64,000 bases of DNA from Chromatiales bacterium (GTDB lineage Bacteria; Pseudomonadota; Gammaproteobacteria; Poriferisulfidales; Oxydemutatoraceae): positions 1 through 64,000 of the forward strand of contig JACONC010000007.1 in the NCBI GenBank assembly GCA_014323925.1. The letters are read 5' to 3'. Shown piece by piece: positions 45,439-56,461 of the stretch. The notes under the pieces are model-generated. The model saw only the letters and a list, made by a program, of their open reading frames with translations. It made no database searches and had not been told where the DNA came from. Made by a program: the position numbers and the translations under genes. Position 1 is the stretch's first letter. Each line of letters opens with the position of its first letter.

Positions 45439-46700
45439 TTTTTATCTTCGTCGTTGCTGTACAATTGGCTGACCGTTTCAATCAAATCTGCATCGCCGTA
45501 CTCGGCAGCTCGGTTGAGCATTTCAATGGTGCGATGCATCAGTTTGGCACTTAGCGTATGCTTTAGATATTCTAGGGCATGTGTCGGTTCTTTGCCTTGG
45601 CTGATTAACTCAAGCGATTTTCTATACACCTCGTCGGCTTGTTCGTCAGTGTCGGTTTTCAGGCGTGCGATCAAATGTGCAGCCTGTCTGGTGTTGCACC
45701 ACCGTATAAAGTGTTCTATTTCTGTAGCGATGATTGTTTGCGCTTCAGTGACGGTATCCAAGCGGTGGTTTTTATTGATATCTATGATGCGGCTTAAGTT
45801 ATCTAAATTATAGAGATAGACATTTTCAAGTTCGCCGACCGATGATTGTATATCACGTGGCAAAGCCAGATCGATGATACAAATTGTGTTCTGCTTGCGC
45901 GCCTTTAACGCCTGCTCGACTGCAGATCTAGCGAGTATGGTGCGCTTGCTCGCTGTGCAACTAATAATCAAGTCAAAATGATGGAGTGATGGCGCAAGCT
46001 TGTCTAGAGAGAGCGTGTTCGCATCCATTTCAGATGCTAGTCTTTGGGTATTTTGGGGTGACCGACCGGCGATGGTTAACGAGCCGATGTTTCTGTTTTT
46101 GAGCTGTATTGCTGCTGCTTTGATCATATCACCGGAGCCGATCATCAATGCCTGTCGAGTAGATAGCGCAGCAAATATTTTCTGTGCTACCGCTATTGCA
46201 ACCGATGCGTAAGAGGTTTTGTATTGCCCCAGAGCGGTCTCGCTGCGCACTCGCTTTGCAGTGTATAGTGCGTGTTCAAATAATTTATTCAACTCGGCAT
46301 CGCTACGCTTGTTGGCAAGCGCGATGCGATACGCAGTTTTGACTTGCCCTAATATTTGCGGTTCACCTATAATCTCCGATTTAAGACCACTGGCTACGGA
46401 GAATAAATGGCGTACTGCATCACTTCCATCTAATTGAAAAAAATACTCGGCGTTATCGGCATAATCAATGTCTCCTAAACTACACAACCACTTGCTGAGC
46501 TGTTGCATTTGTTCTGCGCTCTTTGTTTGCGTATAAATTTCGCAGCGATTGCAGGTCGATAGTACCACCCCGTGTTTGATCCGCAGCTGCTTTTCAAGGT
46601 CGGACAGTGTATGCGGGATAGCCTCTTCCGTCAGGCTCAACCGCTCGCGTAGTGCAAATGGAGCGGTAAGGTGATCAAGACCGACGACGGTAAAATTCAT
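45435..46700 (-). CDS. hemA: Glutamyl-tRNA reductase
   Basis: First step of C5-pathway haem synthesis: reduces glutamyl-tRNA to glutamate 1-semialdehyde. 421 residues with the catalytic cysteine in [27 protein letters not shown], an NADPH-binding domain ([11 protein letters not shown]) and a C-terminal dimerisation helix. Upstream gene of the hemA-prfA-prmC operon. Confidence 0.96.
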   Translation of the reverse strand: MNFTVVGLDHLTAPFALRERLSLTEEAIPHTLSDLEKQLRIKHGVVLSTCNRCEIYTQTKSAEQMQQLSKWLCSLGDIDYADNAEYFFQLDGSDAVRHLFSVASGLKSEIIGEPQILGQVKTAYRIALANKRSDAELNKLFEHALYTAKRVRSETALGQYKTSYASVAIAVAQKIFAALSTRQALMIGSGDMIKAAAIQLKNRNIGSLTIAGRSPQNTQRLASEMDANTLSLDKLAPSLHHFDLIISCTASKRTILARSAVEQALKARKQNTICIIDLALPRDIQSSVGELENVYLYNLDNLSRIIDINKNHRLDTVTEAQTIIATEIEHFIRWCNTRQAAHLIARLKTDTDEQADEVYRKSLELISQGKEPTHALEYLKHTLSAKLMHRTIEMLNRAAEYGDADLIETVSQLYSNDEDKK

Positions 46701-47033
46701 TGTTTGAGCGGTAAAAATATAGATTGTAATATGCCAACGCCTAGTTTATCAGAAGTTAGGCATTGGTTGTCGCCACTTGCGAGAACCAACTTGCATCTTG
46801 CCAACCCTGAATATGGTGCGGTAATGCGGATGAGCTTTGGCTCGTCCCCATCTGTTCAACGCTTGGTTTAGTGCTGTAGTTCGGATGTTTCACTCAAAGC
46901 TCAAAGAATAAATAATGCCAAACTAGCTTTAATTGATGCTTGATTTGGTTGCGTGGGCTGAGAGAAAAGATTCCAAAACTTACTGGAGCAGGTTATAGTA
47001 TATTTTGCCATAAAGCATAAAGAGTAAATAGAA
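46701..47033. other. Interval upstream of hemA, nothing recognised
   Basis: No supported gene. It must contain the hemA promoter on the minus strand and the control region for the small gene at 47034. A plus-strand frame ending near 46871 overlaps the hemA start and has no coding character I trust. Confidence 0.4.
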
Positions 47034-47258
47034 ATGTTGGGGATTACTTTATACAATTTATTAAAACGGATACCTGATGCGACTGATGAGGAAATAGAAA
47101 AAGCAGTTGCCGATGTTACCAGCACAAAAGACTTGCCGACAAAAGACTATCTAGACGCGGTTATAGCAAAACAAGATGCTAGATTGACATGGCATCTGGT
47201 AATAGCAATAGGGATATACACTGCGATTATTAGTTTTATGACTAACATGCTTTTGTAA
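47034..47258 (+). CDS. Small membrane-tail protein of unknown function
   Basis: 74 residues: an amphipathic N-terminal half (LYNLLKRIPDATDEEIEKAV), a charged helix with KDYLDAVIAKQDARLTWH, and a single C-terminal membrane segment (about 53-73). The layout of a coiled helix followed by a terminal membrane anchor recalls DUF1640-type proteins, but the match is by shape only. Only a weak ribosome site (AAGAG-like) is visible. Confidence 0.5.
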   Translation: MLGITLYNLLKRIPDATDEEIEKAVADVTSTKDLPTKDYLDAVIAKQDARLTWHLVIAIGIYTAIISFMTNMLL

Positions 47259-47378
47259 ATTAAATTTTTTATAAAAGACTCATTTTGTGTACCTGCACCC
47301 AGTGTATCCGAGTCTAGTAATTTGCTTTATCCCGTATAATATGGACAATATATTATTTTTTACAACATGGAGGTGAGT

Positions 47379-47609
47379 ATGGCTGAATTTGATCAAGAGT
47401 TGGATACCAGTGGTTTGAATTGTCCGTTGCCGATATTGCATGCTAAAAAAGCGTTGGCGAAGATGGAACAAGGGAAAGTATTACATATCATTTCGACCGA
47501 CGCTGGTTCGGTCAAAGATTTTGAAGCATTTTCCAAGCAGACTGGCAACGAGTTGCTCGAATCTAAGGAAGAGAGCGGCAAGTTTTATTTTTTGATGAAA
47601 AAAGTATGA
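47379..47609 (+). CDS. tusA: TusA-family sulfur carrier protein
   Basis: 76 residues from the ATG at 47379, chosen because GGAGG lies 7 bases upstream (an ATG at 47367 adds only four residues and contains that site). The signature LDTSGLNCPLPILHAKKAL includes the persulfide-bearing Cys; the C-terminus is a typical alpha/beta TusA. It passes sulfur for tRNA thiolation or other sulfur transfer. It stands before ilvN. A TATAAT at 47335-47340 could be its -10 box. Confidence 0.9.
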   Translation: MAEFDQELDTSGLNCPLPILHAKKALAKMEQGKVLHIISTDAGSVKDFEAFSKQTGNELLESKEESGKFYFLMKKV

Positions 47610-47649
47610 CTGTAAATTTATCCTTATATATTGCGCAATATAACCGTGC

Positions 47650-49184
<1,535 letters not shown>

Positions 49185-49195
49185 CTCTCAATACA

Positions 49196-49975
49196 ATGCA
49201 AGAATTCAAAGGCAAGGCATCAAAGAAAGGTATTTTTCTACTGCCTAGTGTGATTACGCTGGCCTCATTGTTCAGCGGTGTCTATGCGATGACCAAAGCG
49301 TATGCTGGCAATTACGAAGCGGCGGCGATTTTCGGGTTGCTCTGTGTTTTGCTCGACGGATTAGACGGCAACATTGCTCGCTTGACCAATACGGTTAGTC
49401 GTTTCGGTGCTGAGCTGGATAGCCTAACCGATGCCATCGTATTCGGCTGCATCCCAGCGCTGATCGTTTATCAGTGGTCGTTTGTTCATATTAATGAGTC
49501 CGGTTGGCTGCTCGCTAAGATAGGCTGGCTGTCGGTATTTTTTTATATCTCGGCAACCGTTTTAAGGTTGGCGCGCTTCAACGCACAACAAGATACGCTA
49601 AAGAAGTATTTCAGAGGAATGCCCTGTCCAGCGGCAGCAGCTTTGATAATGAGTTTTATCTGGGCATACGAAGACATTGGCTACAGCGGTGCCGAAGCGA
49701 TAACGATGAGTTGTGTCATTCTCATTGTCAGCGGTATTGCGATGGTCAGCAACCTAAGCTACTTCAGTCTCAAGCAAATAGAAGTAGGAAGAGTGCCGTT
49801 GGTTGGCGTGTTGGCAGCGATCAGTGTGCTGATTATAGCCGCTTTAGATATTCCTAAGTTTCTATTGCTCATATCCATATTGTATTTATGCTCTGGTTTA
49901 TTTTTATGGCTTACCAGATTGTTTAAGAAGCGAATGTCGTATAAGGAATCACCGTCATCGGATAGAACAAGATAG
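49196..49975 (+). CDS. pssA: CDP-diacylglycerol-serine O-phosphatidyltransferase
   Basis: Makes phosphatidylserine, the precursor of phosphatidylethanolamine. 259 residues with about seven membrane segments and the CDP-alcohol phosphotransferase signature DGLDGNIAR...FGAELDSLTD (DG-x2-AR-x8-G-x3-D-x3-D). It follows ilvC by 11 bases; the ilvN-ilvC-pssA order is common in proteobacteria. Confidence 0.93.
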   Translation: MQEFKGKASKKGIFLLPSVITLASLFSGVYAMTKAYAGNYEAAAIFGLLCVLLDGLDGNIARLTNTVSRFGAELDSLTDAIVFGCIPALIVYQWSFVHINESGWLLAKIGWLSVFFYISATVLRLARFNAQQDTLKKYFRGMPCPAAAALIMSFIWAYEDIGYSGAEAITMSCVILIVSGIAMVSNLSYFSLKQIEVGRVPLVGVLAAISVLIIAALDIPKFLLLISILYLCSGLFLWLTRLFKKRMSYKESPSSDRTR

Positions 49976-49997
49976 ATAACGGTGATAACAGTAGCCA

Positions 49998-50504
49998 GTG
50001 CAAAGTTTAAGCATCATCTCAGGCGGGCAAAGCGGTGTTGATCGGGCCGCTTTGGATGTTGCTATGGAATTGGAAGTGCCTTGCGGTGGATGGTGCCCAC
50101 AAGGCAGACTAGCCGAAGACGGTACTATCGACGCACGCTATCCGCTAAAAGAAACTGCCACCACCGATTATACTCAGCGCACGCAGTGCAATGTTGAGGA
50201 TAGTGATGCAACCGTAGTCGTTTATTTCGACCAATTGGAAGGTGGCACCAAGTTAACGGTTGAGTTCTGTCATCAAGCGCACAAACCGATGTTATTGATT
50301 GACGCCAATGCACAGGGATTTTCGGTTGCTGTTGATAGGCTATTGGATTTTATTCGTGACTACAAACCGCACCGCTTAAATATCGCCGGTCCTAGGGCGA
50401 GTAAACAGTCCGCTGCATATGCTTACACCAAAGCGTTATTGACCGCCTGCTTGACGCAGTTGCAGATAACCTTGATGGCTACTAAACCGACTGCCGATGC
50501 CTAG
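49998..50504 (+). CDS. Putative molybdenum cofactor carrier protein (YpsA/LOG-like fold)
   Basis: 168 residues from a GTG start. The N-terminus SIISGGQSGVDRAALD, then GWCPQGRLAEDG, and DATVVVY-x-EGGTKLT are the pattern of the putative MoCo_carrier family, a Rossmann-like fold. The family name rests on a structural analogy with molybdenum cofactor carriers, not a proven role. moaA elsewhere in the window shows that the cofactor is made. Followed by a small membrane protein 2 bases later. Confidence 0.8.
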   Translation: MQSLSIISGGQSGVDRAALDVAMELEVPCGGWCPQGRLAEDGTIDARYPLKETATTDYTQRTQCNVEDSDATVVVYFDQLEGGTKLTVEFCHQAHKPMLLIDANAQGFSVAVDRLLDFIRDYKPHRLNIAGPRASKQSAAYAYTKALLTACLTQLQITLMATKPTADA

Positions 50505-50506
50505 AG

Positions 50507-50812
50507 ATGGATTCTATAGAATTACTGCAGAAGATTAAACATCAGCACGACTACTACAATCGTTGCCTGACTTTATCGTTGGCTGCCGTCATCGGCTTGG
50601 TCGGGCTTGGGTTGTGGTGGGCAGAAGTTCCGTTACTTGACGAATATAAAATCGCAGTCGGCTTGGTGATGATTTTATTAGCATTCATCTTTTTCAACAT
50701 TCCGTATTTTGTATACCGATTAATGCGCCGACGTTATCGTGGCGACGACCGAATGATGCAGCTAATCGGCAAACGGTGGTATTTTTATAAAGTCAATATT
50801 ATCAACCGCTAG
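50507..50812 (+). CDS. Two-pass membrane protein of unknown function
   Basis: 101 residues. A polar N-terminus (about 1-20), two hydrophobic segments (about 20-40 and 48-70) and a basic C-terminal tail (RLMRRRYRGDDRMM) facing the cytoplasm by the positive-inside rule. No family recognised. Its 3' end overlaps the converging CPBP gene by 11 bases. Confidence 0.6.
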   Translation: MDSIELLQKIKHQHDYYNRCLTLSLAAVIGLVGLGLWWAEVPLLDEYKIAVGLVMILLAFIFFNIPYFVYRLMRRRYRGDDRMMQLIGKRWYFYKVNIINR

Positions 50813-51689
50813 CTTTTTTGCGCATCGCGGTGACGGTGGCGTAGACGACCAGAATAATCGCTAGCCAAGCACTGGTCGCCCAGCCGTTATAAGAGTCATA
50901 AGGTCCGACCAGAAAATTCCAATCCGATTGCGCGTTGAAGTCGGAGAGTTTTTTATCTACTTTAAGCGTCAGTATCCAGCCGCTGTGTATGCCTATGCAA
51001 GCCCACACGCTCGCTGTCTTCAGTCGTACTATGCCGAGCAATACACCCGCTAGAAATAAACTCACCGCAGTGGCTAGATAATCGCTATGCCAGTGGTCGG
51101 CTATGCTATCGGTGAGTATTATCAAGCCGTGGTACCAAGGTGCATCGGTTGGTAGTTCGGCTCCTTTGATGCGAGCGAAGTGTATCACTGAGAAAAATAA
51201 TGCGCAGAGAAATAGCGCAGTCGTCGGTCTTTTTTCTCTCAAAAAACCATCGAACAAAACACCTCTGAAGAAAGTTTCTTCTATTAAAGAAACAGCAAAC
51301 GCAGCAAGCAATAGCGATGCAAGTTTAGCGATAAAGCTAGACCAAGCAAATCCCGATATATCTAGCACTCGTAGCTCCGAGAAATGAAACAACAGTGTAA
51401 CTGGTAGCATCATTAATATACCAACGATAAAGCCGTAGCCTAGCAACTGACTCCCGCTGTGTGTTCGGTATGCAACCGACCAACCGACATTTTTATAGTG
51501 TAGCAATCCTTTATATTTGAGGATTGCAACAATCGTCAACAGAATTGCCAACATTGCTAACCGTTTGCCGAAGTTGTCGAAATCGGTTAACCGGTCGACA
51601 CCGAATAATTGATATAACGGTGTAGCGATTAAACTGCTGATTAAAATCGCTGCTACTACGGAGAATAGAAAAAGCAAAAACAGGCGCAT
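50802..51689 (-). CDS. CPBP family intramembrane glutamic endopeptidase
   Basis: 295 residues with about eight membrane segments. The Rce1/Abi signature is present: SLIEETFFRGVLFDGF (catalytic EE and following R) and, later, LFFSVIHFARI (His) and GIHSG. Such proteases act in prenyl-protein processing in eukaryotes and in bacteriocin immunity or unknown roles in bacteria. Substrate unknown. Confidence 0.85.
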   Translation of the reverse strand: MRLFLLFLFSVVAAILISSLIATPLYQLFGVDRLTDFDNFGKRLAMLAILLTIVAILKYKGLLHYKNVGWSVAYRTHSGSQLLGYGFIVGILMMLPVTLLFHFSELRVLDISGFAWSSFIAKLASLLLAAFAVSLIEETFFRGVLFDGFLREKRPTTALFLCALFFSVIHFARIKGAELPTDAPWYHGLIILTDSIADHWHSDYLATAVSLFLAGVLLGIVRLKTASVWACIGIHSGWILTLKVDKKLSDFNAQSDWNFLVGPYDSYNGWATSAWLAIILVVYATVTAMRKKASG

Positions 51690-51719
51690 GACTTAATTAT
51701 TTTAATTGGGCAAATCCAT

Positions 51720-51725
51720 TATAAT
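51720..51725 (+). promoter_or_regulatory. Possible -10 box for tRNA-Leu
   Basis: A consensus TATAAT lies 33 bases before the tRNA start, but no convincing -35 box is visible at standard spacing. Confidence 0.3.
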
Positions 51726-51757
51726 AGACTATTTTAATACCATGCGTTGAATGTCGT

Positions 51758-51840
51758 GCGGAAGTGGCGAAATTGGTAGACGCGCTGGCTTTAGGTGCCA
51801 GTGGGATATTCCCTTGAGAGTTCGAGTCTCTCCTTCCGCA
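51758..51840 (+). tRNA. tRNA-Leu (TAG), CCA not encoded
   Basis: GCGGAAGTGGCGAAATTGG at the 5' end, anticodon stem-loop CTGGCTTTAGGTGCCAG (anticodon TAG), a long variable arm GTGGGATATTCCC and GTTCGAGTC in the T arm; the acceptor pairs GCGGAAG with CTTCCGC. The discriminator A is followed by TATC, so CCA must be added after transcription. Class II, 83 bases. Confidence 0.95.
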
Positions 51841-51894
51841 TATCAGTGATGGATTTTTTAAGACTATAATAAGCGTGCAACAATATATAGATCA

Positions 51895-53202
51895 ATGAAC
51901 TGTCGAGTAGAAGAAACAAACACTTTCGGTCGCAAACTCCACATCGATATATCGGCGGAGGATTATAATGCCGAGCTTAATCTAAAAATCCGCAAGCTGT
52001 CTACGACGGCTAAAGTGAAAGGTTTTAGACCAGGCAAGGTGCCGGTAGATGTAATCAAACGCTATTACGGTGCCGATATAGAAAAAGAAGTTGCAGACAC
52101 CCTAATGGCTAAAAGTTATCAAGAGGCGATTATGGAATATTCTTTTAAGCCAATGGCGACCCCTGAGTTTGACGATATAGCATTTGATAAGGATAAAGGC
52201 ATTCATTACACTGCCTACATAGAGGTGATACCCGATATGCAGTTAAACATTGACGGTCTTGCGCCTGAGAAGCCGATATGCGAGATAGTGGAAGCTGATA
52301 TAGATATTATGGTCGAAAGATTACGCAAGAGTCATGCAAAATGGCAACCTAAAACGGAAGGCGCTACTGATGGCGATAGATTAACGATGGATGTTGAGAT
52401 GCCTGCAGAAAAAGGTGTGGTGCCAGACCCTCTCGTTGATAAGAGCATTGTATTGGGATCAAATTTTTTGGGTAAAAACTTTGATAGTCAATTAGAAAAT
52501 GTGTGCGCTGGTGAACGCAGAGAGGTCGTGATGGAATCTTTTGGCATTGGTGAGAATAGCGATGAAAATGCCGATGACAAGAAGTGTAAAGTGCATGTCA
52601 AGCAGGTGGAAGAGGCTATTTTGCCAGAACTGAATGATGATTTTTTCAGAGCCTGCGAGATCAAAGAAGGTGGTTTGGAGACTTTGCGTCGCTTATTAAA
52701 AGAGGGCATGGAACGGCAACTAGATATCAATTTAAAGAATTTATATGCAGACAACATAAAGAATACAGTCATAGAAAATAACCAGGTAGACATCCCTCCG
52801 GCTATGCTCAAAGAACGCATCGCGGCAATGAAAGAGAGACTGATGCAAAACAATCCCAATAAAGATTCCGCCAGCAATCAGATGCCCGAAGAGTTTTTTG
52901 AAAAGCATGCAACTGAACAAGTTCGTCTCAATGTAATATTCATCCACCTTGCGGATAAATATAGCTTAAAAGCGAGTCGCCGAGAGTGCGATGTCAAAAT
53001 TGCCGAACTTGCTACTGATTATGCAGACCCTAGCAAAATAACCAATTACTATAACAACAATGCCGAGGCCTATCAATCGATACAGGGGATGGTGCTGGAG
53101 GATAAAGTGGTTGAGCTGTTGGCAGAGAAAGTTAATCCGAGTGAGAAGCAGTATTCTTTTTACGATATAGTCGGCAAAACCGATCAAGCATTAGGAAGAT
53201 AA
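51895..53202 (+). CDS. tig: Trigger factor
   Basis: Ribosome-bound chaperone for nascent chains. 435 residues: the N-terminal ribosome-binding domain contains VKGFRPGKVPVDVIKRYYG (ribosome tail signature), followed by an FKBP-like PPIase domain (about 150-245) and a helical C-terminal domain. It stands 12 bases before clpP, the usual order, but clpX-lon are elsewhere. Confidence 0.95.
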   Translation: MNCRVEETNTFGRKLHIDISAEDYNAELNLKIRKLSTTAKVKGFRPGKVPVDVIKRYYGADIEKEVADTLMAKSYQEAIMEYSFKPMATPEFDDIAFDKDKGIHYTAYIEVIPDMQLNIDGLAPEKPICEIVEADIDIMVERLRKSHAKWQPKTEGATDGDRLTMDVEMPAEKGVVPDPLVDKSIVLGSNFLGKNFDSQLENVCAGERREVVMESFGIGENSDENADDKKCKVHVKQVEEAILPELNDDFFRACEIKEGGLETLRRLLKEGMERQLDINLKNLYADNIKNTVIENNQVDIPPAMLKERIAAMKERLMQNNPNKDSASNQMPEEFFEKHATEQVRLNVIFIHLADKYSLKASRRECDVKIAELATDYADPSKITNYYNNNAEAYQSIQGMVLEDKVVELLAEKVNPSEKQYSFYDIVGKTDQALGR

Positions 53203-53214
53203 AGGAGAGCAAAG

Positions 53215-53838
53215 ATGAAAGATGGTGAACAGACAGCACTGAATTTAGTGCCTATAGTGGTTGAAAAAACTGCTCGCGGTGAACGTTCGTACGATATATA
53301 TTCGCGGTTGCTCAAAGAACGGGTGATTTTTGTTGTCGGTGCTATTGGTGATCAAATGGCTAATTTAATCGTTGCACAGATATTATTTTTGGAGTCGGAG
53401 AACTCCGATAAGGAGATTTCTCTCTATATAAACTCGCCGGGTGGATCGGTGACGGCAGGTCTGGCAATCTACGATACCATGCAGTTTACTCGCCCGCAGA
53501 TCAACACTTTGTGTATAGGGCAAGCGGCAAGTATGGCGGCTATCTTATTGGCTGGCGGCACACCCGGCAAACGCTATTTGTTGCCGCATTCCAAAGTGAT
53601 GATTCACCAGCCGATGGGCGCTTTTCAAGGACAAGCGAGCGATATCGACATACACGCCAAAGAGATTATTAAAACACGAGAAAAATTAAACCAATTACTT
53701 GGCAAACACAGTGGGCAGAGTATTGCTAAAGTTCGTCGCGATACCGAACGCGATAATTTCATGAATGCCGAAGAAGCACTTGACTATGGTATTGTTGACA
53801 AGATACTCAAGCACCGGGATCGCGCAACTGATAAATAA
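53215..53838 (+). CDS. clpP: ATP-dependent Clp protease proteolytic subunit
   Basis: 207 residues. Serine protease with catalytic Ser in [11 protein letters not shown], His in HSKVMIHQP and the Asp in the RDTERDNFM segment. The N-terminus keeps the axial-loop residues. AAAGGAGAG precedes the ATG. It should pair with ClpX encoded at 39481-40755. Confidence 0.97.
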   Translation: MKDGEQTALNLVPIVVEKTARGERSYDIYSRLLKERVIFVVGAIGDQMANLIVAQILFLESENSDKEISLYINSPGGSVTAGLAIYDTMQFTRPQINTLCIGQAASMAAILLAGGTPGKRYLLPHSKVMIHQPMGAFQGQASDIDIHAKEIIKTREKLNQLLGKHSGQSIAKVRRDTERDNFMNAEEALDYGIVDKILKHRDRATDK

Positions 53839-53958
53839 TATGTTAACTGCCCTTCGCCATATACGGCAAGGGAAGAGTCAATTAAAATGTCGATCATGTC
53901 CGAACTGTGATGTGACAAGGCTTAGCAGGCTTAGCCGCTATGCCTCAATAGCGAGAGC

Positions 53959-54969
53959 TTAGGAAGCAGTTTGATAAATGCCGATCGATGCTTTGCCGTT
54001 TGCGTATGCCAGTTTTCTAAATGCTTGTTGAGCATCACTGCTTTGCGACTCTCCCCACAGTTTCATCGCCAGTTGCTGTAAAGCACGGCCGTAAGAGAAG
54101 GTGAGTCGCCAGGGTGCGTTTTCGGCATCAGCCAATCTGTTGATTGCGTCTAGATGTGCCGTTGCTTTATCGTCGCTCTGTCCGCCGGATAGAAAAGCGA
54201 TGCCCGGCACGATGGCCGGCACGGTAGATTTTAAGCAAGCGAGGGTTCGGTTGGCAACCGTATAAACATCGGCTTGGTCGGGGCAATCGCTTCCCGATAT
54301 AACCATATTAGGTTTTAGAACGATGCCGTCGAGTTGAACGCCTTGCATGCGTAGTTGGCTGAATACTTCATTCTGTGTGCTTTCGGTCACTTCATAGCAA
54401 TCGTCAATGCTGTGGTGTCCGTCCATCAATACTTCGGGTTCCACGATTGGTACTATATCTTGCTCTTGGCATAGTGCTGCGTAGCGTGCTAAGGCGTGCG
54501 CATTTGCCTGTATGCACGCTGCAGACGGCATATCACCGCCGATGGTGATAACTGCCCGCCATTTTGCGAAACGCGCACCCATAGCGGCATAATCTTGCAG
54601 TCGTTCTCTTAGCCCATCCAAGCCTTCGGTGACTTTCTCGCCTTCGTAGCCAGCGAGTGCTTTGGCACCTTGGTCTACTTTGATGCCGGGTATGATGCCT
54701 CGCGCTTCTAAATGTTTGGCAAAAGGGATACCGTCGTTAGTTTCCTGGCGTATGGTTTCATCAAACAAAATAGCAGCGGAGATATGTTGTTCTATGTCCG
54801 GGGTGGTGACCAACATACTGCGGTAGCTCTTTCGGTTCTCCTCAGTCGTGGGAATACCCAATGCTGCAAATCGCTTGTCGCAGGTCGGCTTGCTCTCGTC
54901 CATCGCCAAAATCCCCTTTGCTGGTGCGACCATCGCTTGAGCCGTTGTTTGAAGTATTTTTGAATTCAT
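53959..54969 (-). CDS. fba: Fructose-bisphosphate aldolase, class I
   Basis: 336 residues of the eukaryotic-like class I family. AKGILAMDESKPTCDKR at the N-terminus, EPEVLMDGHHSI, and the Schiff-base lysine in GIVLKPNMV; FLSGGQSDDKAT follows. No metal is needed. It is the last gene of the tkt-gap-pgk-pyk run, 32 bases after pyk. Confidence 0.95.
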   Translation of the reverse strand: MNSKILQTTAQAMVAPAKGILAMDESKPTCDKRFAALGIPTTEENRKSYRSMLVTTPDIEQHISAAILFDETIRQETNDGIPFAKHLEARGIIPGIKVDQGAKALAGYEGEKVTEGLDGLRERLQDYAAMGARFAKWRAVITIGGDMPSAACIQANAHALARYAALCQEQDIVPIVEPEVLMDGHHSIDDCYEVTESTQNEVFSQLRMQGVQLDGIVLKPNMVISGSDCPDQADVYTVANRTLACLKSTVPAIVPGIAFLSGGQSDDKATAHLDAINRLADAENAPWRLTFSYGRALQQLAMKLWGESQSSDAQQAFRKLAYANGKASIGIYQTAS

Positions 54970-55001
54970 AAGCAGCGATTATACGAATTTAAAAAAGTTT
55001 T

Positions 55002-56459
55002 TCAATTTTCACTATTGACGCGAATAATTTTCATACCATTGGTGCCGCCGAGTTGTCCCTTTTTATCTCCTTTAGTAATGATAATCACCGCATCTTTATC
55101 AAAATGATGATAAGGCTTTAACGCGTTGATAACCTCTAGATTGAGATCTTTGGTTTTATCATCTTTTAATAACACTGGGTAGACCCCGCGATAAAGCGTT
55201 ACTTTGCGGCAGGTTTCAACATGGCGGGTGAGGGCATAAATAGGTATGGTAGAGATTAGGCGCGACAGCCACTTGGATGTAGAACCTGATTCGGTCATCG
55301 TTGCAATTGCCGAGACATTTAAGTGGGTTGCGGTATAAATTGCCGACAGTGCGATAGCTTGGTCGAATTTAACCACTTGTTGATTGAGTAAATATTCATT
55401 GTTGTGCTGTTCTATACCGCCTTGTTCAACCCCTTGGCATATACGGCTCATTGTTTTGACTGCCAGTGCTGGATGCTTGCCGATGGCTGATTCTGCTGAC
55501 AGCATCAGTGCATCGGAACCATCCAAGACAGCGTTTGCAATATCTGATATTTCCGCACGGGTCGGGACATTGCTGTCTATCATAGATTGCAGCATTTCGG
55601 TTGCGGTGATAACGATACAGTTGTGGGCGCGCGCTTTGTTGATGAGCTTTTTCTGCACTGCGGTTAAAAATGCATCTCCTATTTCTATACTGAGATCGCC
55701 GCGAGCAACCATCACGCCGTCTACGACCTCCATGATATCTTCTATACAGTCGAGTGCTTCGCTGCGTTCGATTTTAGCTATCAACGCGGCGTCATTGCCT
55801 GCTTGTCGCATCAACTTTTTTGCATAGAGCATATCCTCAGGGCTTTTAGGAAACGACACGGCAAGATAATCAACACCTATTTGCGTTGCAAGTTTAATAT
55901 CTTTTTTATCTTTTTCGGTAATCGTTTGTGCGGACAAGCCACCGCCGCGTCGGTTAATTCCCTTATTATTGGATAACACGCCGCCGACTTTGACGATCGT
56001 GCTGATTTTATAATCCTCTGACTTTTCTATTTCTAAGGTGATGCGCCCATCGTCAAGCAACAATTCATCTCCTTTTTTAACATCTTTATAGAGTTCGGCA
56101 TAGCTCACGCCTACCTGTTGCTCGTTCCCGGCATTGGCATCTAAATTAGCATCCAATATAAATCGTTGCCCGGTTTTGAGTTCTATCTGTCCGTTGACGA
56201 AACGTTGTATTCTTATTTTAGGACCCTGCAAATCACCGAGGATGCCAATATGATATTTCTTTTCCTGCGAAATTTTGCGCACCAGTTGTGCACGCCGCAG
56301 GTGGTCTTCGGCATCGCCGTGCGAGAAATTCATGCGCACGACATCAACACCTGCGTCAATCAGTTCGACAATCGTTTCCTCGCTGTCAGTAGAGGGACCT
56401 AAGGTCGTAATGATCTTGGTCGTTCTGGATTGATGATTACTCGGGTTAATTTCAGTCAT
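55002..56459 (-). CDS. pyk: Pyruvate kinase
   Basis: 485 residues. The barrel motifs TKIITTLGPST, VRMNFSHG, DLQGPKIR, MVARGDLSIEIG and TATEMLQSM are present, followed by the C-terminal domain. Makes ATP and pyruvate from PEP. It begins 2 bases after the pgk stop, so it is coupled to the glycolytic operon. Confidence 0.96.
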   Translation of the reverse strand: MTEINPSNHQSRTTKIITTLGPSTDSEETIVELIDAGVDVVRMNFSHGDAEDHLRRAQLVRKISQEKKYHIGILGDLQGPKIRIQRFVNGQIELKTGQRFILDANLDANAGNEQQVGVSYAELYKDVKKGDELLLDDGRITLEIEKSEDYKISTIVKVGGVLSNNKGINRRGGGLSAQTITEKDKKDIKLATQIGVDYLAVSFPKSPEDMLYAKKLMRQAGNDAALIAKIERSEALDCIEDIMEVVDGVMVARGDLSIEIGDAFLTAVQKKLINKARAHNCIVITATEMLQSMIDSNVPTRAEISDIANAVLDGSDALMLSAESAIGKHPALAVKTMSRICQGVEQGGIEQHNNEYLLNQQVVKFDQAIALSAIYTATHLNVSAIATMTESGSTSKWLSRLISTIPIYALTRHVETCRKVTLYRGVYPVLLKDDKTKDLNLEVINALKPYHHFDKDAVIIITKGDKKGQLGGTNGMKIIRVNSEN

Positions 56460-56461
56460 CT

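Noticed and set aside
46671-46871. 66-codon plus-strand frame at the hemA start
   Set aside because: Overlaps the hemA coding start in antisense and shows no family or ribosome site.
53850-53874. Hairpin after clpP (CCCTT...AAGGG)
   Set aside because: The stem has a bulge and there is no T-run, so I do not call it a terminator.
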